From assembly GCF_029240175.1 (NCBI RefSeq), contig NZ_JARBTM010000011.1:62001-126000 (forward strand): a DNA stretch of 64,000 bases. Reading direction: 5' to 3'. Made by a program: the position numbers and the translations under genes. The notes beneath the pieces were generated by a model. That model was not told where the DNA came from. It made no database searches and saw only the letters and a list, made by a program, of their open reading frames with translations. Below are positions 9,439 to 16,371 of the stretch, piece after piece (the first letter of the stretch is position 1; each line of letters begins with the position of its first letter). The DNA is from Anaerosolibacter sp. (GTDB lineage: Bacteria > Bacillota > Clostridia > Peptostreptococcales > Thermotaleaceae).

Positions 9439-9612
9439 TATATCGAGGAAATTATGTTCTTCAATTTCCTTGATATAGGGGATTTTTAAAGGGGTTCACC
9501 CCTTTATTTCTAATATTTGGAGGGTTACAGCGAAGCGTCATAGGGAACTATTAGTTCCCTGTGAAGAACAAAAACATTTCCATAGATTTTGAGCATGAAA
9601 TGTTTTTGTTCT
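9439..9612. repeat. Cluster of four hairpins in degU downstream region
   Basis: No ORF is present. Four inverted repeats follow one another: 9439-9453/9463-9477 (15 bp, one wobble), 9488-9495/9498-9505 (AAAGGGGT/ACCCCTTT), 9542-9549/9553-9560 (AGGGAACT/AGTTCCCT) and 9565-9580/9597-9612 (16 bp perfect). The last one could be a terminator or attenuator for the next gene, but its T-run is interrupted. The density of structure suggests a non-coding RNA or a compound palindromic repeat. Confidence 0.55.
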
Positions 9613-9672
9613 GTGGTATTTTTATGGGATATTTAATATACATTAACCATAAACCTTAATTGAGGTGAGAAA

Positions 9673-10092
9673 ATGGGAAATGAAGAATTAACATGTAAGG
9701 ATATCAGGAGATATATGGTGCTATGTAGGAAAAAGAGAGAATGCTTAGCCCATGAGGTGGAAGAACTGTCAAATATCCTAAATGGTCTGACAAATTCATA
9801 TAGAGTACTTGTAGATGCAGCAGAAGAATTCAACCATATCTCTTTTTCAAGTAAGGATGATGTGAATGATGCAGTTGATAGAGCAGATGATGTAGGAGAA
9901 TTAATAGATGAAGTAATTGATACATTGGGATATAAGCTAAAGAACTATCTTAAAGATATTCGGAAATCAGAGCTATGTAAAGAAGAATACATCAATCTTG
10001 AAATTATGGATGAAAATATATATCCGAAAGATAATTATAAGATATTTGGAGAAGAATATCATCATATAGAAGATGCATTGGCGAAGGAATAA
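9673..10092 (+). CDS. Acidic coiled-coil protein of unknown function
   Basis: Not recognised. The 139-residue soluble protein is acidic and predicted mostly helical. The heptad-like stretch at residues 10-50 ('CRKKRECLAHEVEELSNILN') suggests a coiled coil, followed by an acidic middle ('DDVNDAVDRADDVGELIDEV'). There is no signal peptide or membrane segment. ATG 9673 has TTGAGGTGAG upstream at good spacing, which supports a real gene. It follows the hairpin cluster at 9439-9612 and precedes the M18 aminopeptidase by about 90 bases. Confidence 0.6.
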   Translation: MGNEELTCKDIRRYMVLCRKKRECLAHEVEELSNILNGLTNSYRVLVDAAEEFNHISFSSKDDVNDAVDRADDVGELIDEVIDTLGYKLKNYLKDIRKSELCKEEYINLEIMDENIYPKDNYKIFGEEYHHIEDALAKE

Positions 10093-10179
10093 TCGTGTAT
10101 CCATTGACAAGCTTGGAAATGAAAGATATGATATTTATATTATATATAAAAATTTTACATTACGGAGGAGTGGATTGGC

Positions 10180-11598
10180 TTGCAAGAAGTAGATGGCTTA
10201 CAGAAAAAAGTTACATATGAATTTAAAAATGCTTGGGATTGTCTTACAGAGCAAGATAAACATATGGTCTATCGGTTAAATGAAGAATATAAGAACTTCC
10301 TAGATAGAGGAAAAACTGAGCGAGAATGTATAGATGAAATTATAAGTATGGCAGAAAATCATGGTTTTATAAATATTGAACATATTATTTCCGGAGAGTC
10401 AAAAGCTGTCCCAGGCACTAAGATTTATGCAAATAACAAGGGGAAATCCGCAGTCCTTTTTGTTCTAGGAAAAGAGACTTTAGAAAAAGGAATGAATATT
10501 GTAGGTGCCCATGTAGATGTGCCAAGATTAGACTTAAAACCATTCCCCTTATATGAAGATGGAGGAATGGCCCTTTTGAAGACCCATTATTATGGTGGAA
10601 TCAAAAAATACCAGTGGGCGACAATTCCTCTAGCGTTACACGGAGTGGTGTTTAAAAAAGATGGGGGAAAAGTAGAGATCACTATAGGTGAAGATGAAAA
10701 TGACCCTGTGTTTTTTATTACAGATTTACTTCCTCATTTGGCAAAGGATCAGATGGAAAAGAAATTAAATGAGGGAATCACAGGTGAAGGTCTTAATATT
10801 CTTATCGGCAGTATGCCATGTGCAGATGTGTCAGAAAAAGAAAGAGTAAAGATGTATGCTATGCAGTTAATACACGAAAAATATGGGATAAATGAGGATG
10901 ATTTCCTTACAGCAGAAATTGAGATCGTACCTGCTGGAAAAGCAAAGGATGTAGGGTTCGATAGAAGCATGGTTGGTGCGTATGGACATGACGATAGAGT
11001 ATGCTCTTATACGGCACTTCAAGCAATTCTCGAAGTAGAGAACCCAACAAAAACTGCCGTAGCGCTATTTGTGGATAAAGAGGAAATTGGAAGCATGGGA
11101 AATACGGGTATGGAATCAAGATTTTTCGAAAATATAGTTGCCGAATTGATCTCTATACAGTCAAAAAGCTATAGTGATTTGTTAATCAGAAGAGCCATGG
11201 CCAATTCAAAAGTGCTATCAGGAGATGTCGGTGCGGGATTTGATCCTAATTTTCCTGATGTCTTAGATAAAAGAAATGCAGCATTTATGGGGAAAGGTGT
11301 AATCCTTGTTAAGTATACAGGGGCTAGAGGCAAGTCAGGGTCCAATGATGCAAATGCAGAGTTTTTGTCTGAAGTTAGGAAAATATTTGATGAGAATCAA
11401 GTTGTATGGCAGATTGGTGAATTAGGAAAAGTTGATCAAGGCGGCGGCGGCACAATAGCTTACATATTAGCGAATTATGGTGCTGAAGTTGTAGATTGCG
11501 GCGTGCCAGTATTAAGCATGCACGCACCAATGGAAATTGTGAGTAAGGTAGACGTATATATGACATATAAAGCTTATAAAGCTTTCATGGAAGCATAA
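10180..11598 (+). CDS. M18-family aminopeptidase
   Basis: Cytoplasmic zinc aminopeptidase of family M18 (aspartyl aminopeptidase/aminopeptidase I type), removing N-terminal residues from peptides. Zinc-site blocks are visible: 'IVGAHVDVPRLDLKP' (first His/Asp), 'GHDDRVCS' (bridging Asp), 'FVDKEEIGSMGNTG' (catalytic Glu pair) and the C-terminal 'VLSMHAPMEI' (His). The 472 residues fit the family. Start is TTG 10180 with GGAGGA 10 bases upstream. Probably a single-gene unit, with a strong terminator behind it. Confidence 0.92.
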   Translation: MQEVDGLQKKVTYEFKNAWDCLTEQDKHMVYRLNEEYKNFLDRGKTERECIDEIISMAENHGFINIEHIISGESKAVPGTKIYANNKGKSAVLFVLGKETLEKGMNIVGAHVDVPRLDLKPFPLYEDGGMALLKTHYYGGIKKYQWATIPLALHGVVFKKDGGKVEITIGEDENDPVFFITDLLPHLAKDQMEKKLNEGITGEGLNILIGSMPCADVSEKERVKMYAMQLIHEKYGINEDDFLTAEIEIVPAGKAKDVGFDRSMVGAYGHDDRVCSYTALQAILEVENPTKTAVALFVDKEEIGSMGNTGMESRFFENIVAELISIQSKSYSDLLIRRAMANSKVLSGDVGAGFDPNFPDVLDKRNAAFMGKGVILVKYTGARGKSGSNDANAEFLSEVRKIFDENQVVWQIGELGKVDQGGGGTIAYILANYGAEVVDCGVPVLSMHAPMEIVSKVDVYMTYKAYKAFMEA

Positions 11599-11631
11599 AA
11601 AATCGGGATTTTTCAGTCCCGATTTTTTTAA
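11597..11631. terminator. Terminator between M18 peptidase and lysR genes
   Basis: A 12-bp stem (arm AAAAAATCGGGA) with A-runs on one side and T-runs on the other can end transcription from both strands; the flanking genes converge here. Confidence 0.85.
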
Positions 11632-11701
11632 TAAATACAAAAGCATAGTTCCACAGGTGGAGAATATGATTTATTACTAGAGGAAGTTTAAAAGACCATG
11701 A

Positions 11702-12616
11702 TTAAAGATTATTTTTTTGAAAAAGGTCTTTGTTTTCCAATACAAAGTTTTTAAATGCTTCCGCCAAAGGAGAAAGTGATCTATATTTATGAAATACAAA
11801 GTAAAAACTACGTTGGATATCAACATCCTTAATTTTCATTGATTTTAAGAGATTATGCTTTACTTCATCAATCACTGCAAGCTTTGAAAGAATAGAAATA
11901 CCCAATCCTTTTCGCACACACTGCTTAATAGACTCCGTACTCTCGATATATGCCATGATGTTTAGATCATTAATCGTTTTGTTATGGGTATTTAGGACCT
12001 GTTCAAAAATTTTTCGCGTACCAGAGCCTTCTTCTCTCATGATAATATTCTCTTGGAGTAAGTCTTCAATCGTGATCTCATCCATTGATTTATAGCGATC
12101 AGAGTAAGGGGTAATTACGAGCATGGTATCTTCCATTATCTCCAAGTAGTTTAAGTGCTTAATATCATTTTGTGCACCTACAATCCCAAAATCAATCTCT
12201 CCGTTCAATATACTAGTCACAACCTGTTCTGAATCGGAATGCAGCACATTAAATCGAACGTCAGGATAAAACTTGTGAAAGGAATTTAGGAGTATAGGGA
12301 GAATATATTGTTCTGGGATACTGCTTGAGGCAATTTCCAAAGTGCCTTCTATTTTTCCTTTGAACTGCTCTAAAGAGAATAGTGTCTGTTCTTTTTTATT
12401 TAAAATGTCCATAGCGTGGGTAAAGAGAATTTCTCCAGCCTTTGTCAGTGTTATCTGTTTGTTTGATCGATTAATTAAAATTGTACCCAATTCCTTTTCT
12501 AAATTTTGTATATGATTACTTATGGTAGGTTGTGTTAAAAAGAGAAAATCTGCAGCTCTTGAAAAGCTTTTTAGCTTTGCGATGGTTACAAAGGTTTCTA
12601 ACTGTCTAAAATCCAT
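11702..12616 (-). CDS. LysR-family transcriptional regulator
   Basis: DNA-binding regulator with the N-terminal LysR helix-turn-helix ('MDFRQLETFVTIAKLKSFSRAA', 'FLTQPTISNHIQNLEKELG') and a substrate-binding C-terminal domain that senses a small co-inducer ('GTLEIASSSIPEQYILP', 'GEIDFGIVGA', 'IIMREEGSGTRKIFE'). The 'EEGSGTR' motif and overall pattern resemble the CysL/CbbR-like subgroup, but the effector cannot be assigned. The start is supported by GGAGTGAT upstream on the minus strand. It is transcribed away from the AlbA_2 protein at 12824; LysR regulators often control a divergent neighbour. Confidence 0.9.
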   Translation of the reverse strand: MDFRQLETFVTIAKLKSFSRAADFLFLTQPTISNHIQNLEKELGTILINRSNKQITLTKAGEILFTHAMDILNKKEQTLFSLEQFKGKIEGTLEIASSSIPEQYILPILLNSFHKFYPDVRFNVLHSDSEQVVTSILNGEIDFGIVGAQNDIKHLNYLEIMEDTMLVITPYSDRYKSMDEITIEDLLQENIIMREEGSGTRKIFEQVLNTHNKTINDLNIMAYIESTESIKQCVRKGLGISILSKLAVIDEVKHNLLKSMKIKDVDIQRSFYFVFHKYRSLSPLAEAFKNFVLENKDLFQKNNL

Positions 12617-12823
12617 AATATCACTCCAGCTTCAGTTTGTAATAAGCTAATATTATCACTTTACCATAGGATTATCAAATAATTAGGTGTTTTTGAGGGT
12701 AATAGAAAATATTTATGAAGATACTTGAGATTATAAAAAAAACAAATAGAGTTGAGCCTTGTGGTTCCTCTGAATAATAACATAGGCAAATTGAGTTTCT
12801 AGCATGAAGGGAGGAATGATTAT

Positions 12824-13996
12824 ATGGATATCCAGAGATTAAAAATGTTATTAAAGCAAGAGGAAGCAAGTAAGCTAGATTTCAAAGAGACTTTATTACT
12901 CAATACTGAATCCGAGAAGAAAGAACTAGCAAAAGATATCATTGCGATTGCCAATAGCATAGGTGGAAGGGGTCATATAATTATAGGTGTTAAGGATAAG
13001 AGCAAGGAAATAGTAGGAATAGACCCTGGAGAACTCAACGAAGAAAGAATTCAACAGATTATGAGCTACCGGTGTGATCCGCCGATTAATCTAAGAGTAG
13101 AGTATATTGAAATAGAGCACACATGGGTATGTGTCATAACCATATTCAAAAGCTACCAACGACCTCATCAAATGAGACAAACAGGAGCCTTCTATATTCG
13201 GAGGGGATCTACAACTGACTTTGCAAGAAGGGACGAAATTGCTAGGATGTTTCAAGAAGTAGGATTAATCAGTAATGAATTAATCCCATTATATAATTTG
13301 GATATTTCAGTATTAGATAGAGATTTGATTTATAACTATCTTAATAAAATTAGCTTGATTCCTAGTAAAGATCTGGAAAAGAACGTTTGGCATAACGTGG
13401 GAATTATTCATCATGATGTTGAAACAGGGAAAATCCATCCAACCATGGGTGGGATGCTGTTGTTTTGCAATAATCCTCAGAGGTATCTACCCTACTGTTC
13501 TATTAATATAATACACTATGAAAAGAATGAACAGATAACCCAGTCAATTCAGGGTGACATTATTGAAATGCTCAATCGGTGCTATGACTACATCAACAAA
13601 ATCCTTGAGGATCAACGCTACCCAATCGAAGCGATATTTGAAGGAATTGCCAATGCAGTCCTCCATCGTGATTATTTTGATTTGACTAGAAATATTGTGG
13701 TGTTCATTAGCAATGATAAGATCGAAATAAGCAATCCTGGGAATTTGCCAAGGGGACAAAATATGTATACACTTCGCAGTGAACGAAATCCTGCTCGAAG
13801 AAATGGTTGGCTATACGATAAACTTGTGATTCTGGATGAGAATAACAGATTTTTAAGAACGGGATTTGGAATCGACCAAATCAGTAAAATTTTCGATGGA
13901 ATAGGAAAGGTGAAACTGCTAAATATTGAAAAAAGAAATCTGTTTAAAATAATACTACCCGGCCTGAAAAGATATAAAGACAAAGAAAGAAGTTAA
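12824..13996 (+). CDS. AlbA_2/Schlafen-like ATP-binding protein
   Basis: Putative regulator with an N-terminal AlbA_2 (Schlafen-type, formerly divergent AAA_4) domain: 'EASKLDFKETL', 'ELAKDIIAIANSIGGRGHIIIG' and 'GAFYIRRGSTTDFAR'. The C-terminal half resembles the GHKL-like HATPase_c_4 region ('EGIANAVLHRDYFDL', 'ISNPGNLP', 'GFGIDQISKI'). Members are often annotated as transcriptional regulators or ATP-dependent helicase-like proteins; the role is not established. GGGAGGAATG precedes the ATG. It converges on the CDF transporter gene with 2 bases between stops. Confidence 0.82.
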   Translation: MDIQRLKMLLKQEEASKLDFKETLLLNTESEKKELAKDIIAIANSIGGRGHIIIGVKDKSKEIVGIDPGELNEERIQQIMSYRCDPPINLRVEYIEIEHTWVCVITIFKSYQRPHQMRQTGAFYIRRGSTTDFARRDEIARMFQEVGLISNELIPLYNLDISVLDRDLIYNYLNKISLIPSKDLEKNVWHNVGIIHHDVETGKIHPTMGGMLLFCNNPQRYLPYCSINIIHYEKNEQITQSIQGDIIEMLNRCYDYINKILEDQRYPIEAIFEGIANAVLHRDYFDLTRNIVVFISNDKIEISNPGNLPRGQNMYTLRSERNPARRNGWLYDKLVILDENNRFLRTGFGIDQISKIFDGIGKVKLLNIEKRNLFKIILPGLKRYKDKERS

Positions 13997-14020
13997 AACT
14001 AATCTTCCTTTGTCTTTGTG
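13977..14020. terminator. Imperfect bidirectional terminator at convergent stops
   Basis: AAAGACAAAG pairs with CTTTGTCTTT across both stop codons, with mismatches nearer the loop. The stem lies in the last codons of both convergent genes. Confidence 0.55.
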
Positions 14021-14922
14021 TTATTAAAATCAGCATTCGTATTATCGTAGACACCGCATGGATTGACATGGATAAAAACATCCTTGGTATTCTCTATATT
14101 GCTCAATATAGAATGCTTGGCTTTACCAGCTAGATTATGGCCTTCTGCAACAGATATATATTGGTCTACGCAGATTTTCATGTCAACAAAAATTTGATTA
14201 CCTAATTTTCTAGCTCTAATATCTTGAATGTCATGAATACCATGGATTTCCATGGTTAACTTACGTATATCTTCAATAACTTCTTTTGATGGTGCAGGAT
14301 CCATTAGTTGATTGACAGCATCCCAATACACAGAGAAACCGGCTTTACCGATCATTCCTGCCACTACAATACCAGCAAGGGGGTCAAGAATAGGATAACC
14401 TAAAACAGCACCTGTAATTCCGATTAATGCCGCAACAGATGAGAAAGCATCTGTTCGTTGATGCCAAGCGTCAGCAATTAAGGCTGGGCTGTCGATTTTC
14501 TTTCCGACTCTAACTGTGTAACGATACATCCATTCTTTAAAAACAATAGATATCAAGGCTGGCCATATGGCGATCGAGCTTGGCGCTTCAAGGTTGGGAT
14601 TTCTAATGGTTTTGATAGCAGATAGGCCAATACCAAAAGCCGTTAAGAATAGAAGTATAGCAATAATTTTTGCCACAATCGATTCAGCTTTACCATGACC
14701 ATAATGATGTTCTTCATCAGGTGGTTGATTTGAGATTTTTAAACCATGAAGAACGATGACATTTCCTACCAGATCAGATGCTGAGTGGAATGCGTCAGCA
14801 ATCATAGCGGTACTGCCAGCTATAAAACCAATAAACGCCTTAACAGATGTTAGCGCAATGTTGCCTATGATGGCAACCCAAGAGGCACGTTTTCCAATGG
14901 AAAGACGTTCATTATTAGACAT
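13999..14922 (-). CDS. Cation diffusion facilitator (CDF) metal transporter
   Basis: Membrane antiporter that exports divalent metals (Zn, Fe, Co, Mn or Cd) using the proton gradient. Metal-site signatures are 'IADAFHSASDLVGN' in helix 2 and 'LIADAWHQRTDAFSS' in helix 5; about six membrane segments are followed by a cytoplasmic C-terminal ferredoxin-like domain ('IHGIHDIQDIRARKLGNQIFVDMKI'). The 307 residues are typical. The minus-strand start has AGAAAGGAATG upstream. No metal riboswitch or obvious operator was seen, and the specificity cannot be told from sequence. Confidence 0.92.
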   Translation of the reverse strand: MSNNERLSIGKRASWVAIIGNIALTSVKAFIGFIAGSTAMIADAFHSASDLVGNVIVLHGLKISNQPPDEEHHYGHGKAESIVAKIIAILLFLTAFGIGLSAIKTIRNPNLEAPSSIAIWPALISIVFKEWMYRYTVRVGKKIDSPALIADAWHQRTDAFSSVAALIGITGAVLGYPILDPLAGIVVAGMIGKAGFSVYWDAVNQLMDPAPSKEVIEDIRKLTMEIHGIHDIQDIRARKLGNQIFVDMKICVDQYISVAEGHNLAGKAKHSILSNIENTKDVFIHVNPCGVYDNTNADFNNTKTKED

Positions 14923-15117
14923 TTAAAGCATTCCTTTCTATAAAAGATTTTGTTCTATCTATAGACTTATTATTTACAGGTATTCAATTTTGTATGAAAA
15001 AAAAGATTTATGATAAGAATGAAAATAAAATCATATAGAATGAAATGAAAAACTATTTGTAATAAGATGTGGTATAATTTTTCTATACTATATATGAATT
15101 ATTAGGAGGAATACATC

Positions 15118-15483
15118 TTGGAATTTATTAGAATGCCATATTTAGAAAGATTTATCGGATATGCCGATGAAGTACATATGAGTGATAACTTAGACAAAGT
15201 AAAACTAGGATCAGAAGATGAAATGGAATTCGTATTTAAAGATGAAGAGGATGGCGCTGCATATTGTGTCATTGGTGTATTTAAAGGAAAAGAAATATTA
15301 ATGAAAGAACCTTATAGAGAAGACGATTTGCAGTATCTACTGGGGCAAAGGGATGATCTTATTACCTTGTTGGTTATTGATGAAGAAGAAACAAGGGTCT
15401 TTGAATATGATGAGAACAATGAAGTAGATGCCAATAACAAAATACATGAAATATTGAAAAAGTATAGAAAAACAGACCGATAA
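15118..15483 (+). CDS. Acidic protein of unknown function
   Basis: Not firmly recognised. The 121-residue, strongly acidic, soluble protein contains a beta-rich middle ('EFVFKDEEDGAAYCVIGVFKG', 'TLLVIDEEETRVFEYDENN') reminiscent of DUF1292-type proteins, but the match is loose. Start is TTG 15118 with AGGAGGA 7 bases upstream. The upstream region is rich in A/T with TATAAT-like boxes. A strong hairpin terminator overlaps the 3' end. Confidence 0.65.
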   Translation: MEFIRMPYLERFIGYADEVHMSDNLDKVKLGSEDEMEFVFKDEEDGAAYCVIGVFKGKEILMKEPYREDDLQYLLGQRDDLITLLVIDEEETRVFEYDENNEVDANNKIHEILKKYRKTDR

Positions 15484-15496
15484 ACCGGTCTGTTTT
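15469..15496. terminator. Terminator shared by convergent genes
   Basis: Perfect 11-bp stem AAAACAGACCG/CGGTCTGTTTT, usable from both strands; the next gene is on the minus strand and ends just beyond. Confidence 0.85.
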
Positions 15497-15523
15497 CAAA
15501 TAGATATTGGTTTGTTTTCGAAA

Positions 15524-15727
15524 TTAGAATCCTATGCCCCCAAAGAAGCCGCCTGAGAATAATACGATGAGCAATAGAAAGAAGAATAACAAGCTTGAAT
15601 CATCTCCAAACCCTATTACTGATCCGAATATAGGACCACCAAATAGCACGACCAACAACAGGAAGAAGAAAAGCAAACTGTCATTCCCTCCTAAAAAATC
15701 ACCAAAACCAGCTTTTTTATCAGTCAT
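15524..15727 (-). CDS. Tiny duplicated hydrophobic glycine-rich membrane protein
   Basis: A 67-residue protein made of two copies of one unit: GFGDFLGGNDSLLFFFLLLV and GFGDDSSLLFFFLLLIVLF, each ending in VLF plus G/S-rich residues. Each copy can form one membrane helix. The unit resembles the very small Phe/Leu- and Gly-rich proteins common in spore-forming Firmicutes, often linked to spores; this is an inference. The start MTDKK (15727) has a perfect GAGGAGGTG on the minus strand, which overrules both the track start at 15736 and the opposite-strand ORF 15534-15758. Confidence 0.75.
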   Translation of the reverse strand: MTDKKAGFGDFLGGNDSLLFFFLLLVVLFGGPIFGSVIGFGDDSSLLFFFLLLIVLFSGGFFGGIGF

Positions 15728-15920
15728 AAATTCCACCTCCTCTACAAAACTTTCATAAATGCAGAACTCCTACAAATTGTTCTTCTAGTATACACTATGA
15801 ATTAAAGAGGATATGTGTTACAGTCCCAAAGTGAATAATCGATGTGTAATCGGATAGTAGGGCATGAATTTAAATGAGGTCAACTGGAATAGTGAGAGGT
15901 TCAATGGAAATAAAAAAGTA

Positions 15921-15949
15921 TTTACAATGAAAAAATCCTATGCTATCAT
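15921..15949 (+). promoter_or_regulatory. Promoter of the hom leader
   Basis: TTTACA, 17-base spacer, then TGC-TATCAT (extended -10). Transcription would begin near 15956, just ahead of the first riboswitch-like element. Confidence 0.65.
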
Positions 15950-15967
15950 AAGGTAAATGAATAAGAA

Positions 15968-16055
15968 CTTATCAAGAATTAGGGTAGAGAGTTAGCTCCA
16001 TGACCCTATGCCAACCTGCTAGAAATAGCAAGGTGGTCCTGCTAACAACGATAGG
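15968..16055 (+). ncRNA. SAM-clan-like riboswitch candidate (variant aptamer)
   Basis: The folding topology matches the S-box clan although the sequence is not canonical. P1: CTTATC 15968-15973 with GATAGG 16050-16055. P2: TAGGGT 15980-15985 with ACCCTA 16003-16008. The P2 loop GTTAGC (15991-15996) can pair with GCTAAC (16041-16046) after P3, reproducing the S-box pseudoknot. P3: ACCTGCTA, GAAA loop, TAGCAAGGT. 'CTTATCAAGA' and 'GCCAACC...GGTG' echo S-box core sequences; a P4 and the kink-turn are absent, as in SAM-IV or SAM-I/IV types. Its own terminator follows at 16087. The ligand is not proven. Confidence 0.6.
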
Positions 16056-16086
16056 GAGGTATAGAGACTTTACTATACGGGAATGT

Positions 16087-16120
16087 AATCCTTCTTAGCG
16101 CTGTTAAGAAGGATTTTTTA
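16087..16120 (+). terminator. Terminator of the first hom leader element
   Basis: An 11-bp perfect stem (AATCCTTCTTA, loop of 7) is followed by a T-run. It lies 30 bases after the variant aptamer and before the second one, as expected for a transcriptional attenuator. Confidence 0.85.
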
Positions 16121-16140
16121 ATTCATTAACAATTAAATAT

Positions 16141-16256
16141 TCTTATCTAGAGAGGTGGAGGGACTGGCCCGATGAAGCCCAGCAACAGCTAATTTGAAGA
16201 TTTGCTTTGAGTTAGAAATGTGCTAATTCCTGCAGCGTTTTTGCTGAAAGATAAGA
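16141..16256 (+). ncRNA. SAM-I (S-box) riboswitch
   Basis: Canonical S-box core: TCTTATC opening P1, 'AGAGAGGTGGAGGGACTGG', 'CCCGATGAAGCCCAGCAAC', 'GTGCTAATTCCTGCAG', then 'GAAAGATAAGA' closing P1. P4 is CAGC/GCTG. In P3 the usual ACC/GGT pairs are ACA/TGT, a compensated change. The RNA binds S-adenosylmethionine and normally switches off methionine-pathway genes; here it precedes homoserine dehydrogenase, which supplies homoserine for methionine. Confidence 0.95.
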
Positions 16257-16289
16257 GGCAAGTATGGACAACAACGTTGTTTGTTGCGG

Positions 16290-16324
16290 AAACCGCTTCT
16301 TTATTTTAGGATGCGGTTTTTTTA
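16290..16324 (+). terminator. Expression-platform terminator of the S-box
   Basis: AAACCGC pairs with GCGGTTT, followed by seven T. It lies between the S-box and the hom ribosome binding site. A CAACAA/TTGTTTG hairpin at 16270-16286 could belong to the antiterminator. Confidence 0.8.
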
Positions 16325-16371
16325 TATTTATAAAGACCATAAGTAAATTCATTAAAGAGGGGAGAAAAAAT

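Noticed and set aside
15534-15758. Plus-strand ORF of 74 residues in the track
   Set aside because: It is the shadow of the minus-strand hydrophobic protein, which has a perfect ribosome binding site; the plus ORF has none and has low-complexity Lys/Asn/Pro composition.
15968-16120. T-box leader before hom
   Set aside because: The leader has hairpins and a terminator, but the T-box sequence (GGTGGTACCGCG-like) and specifier stem are absent; the topology fits the SAM clan instead.
16264-16371. N-terminal extension of homoserine dehydrogenase in the track
   Set aside because: It would begin in the riboswitch expression platform and translate through the terminator; ATG 16372 has a good site and begins the Rossmann motif.
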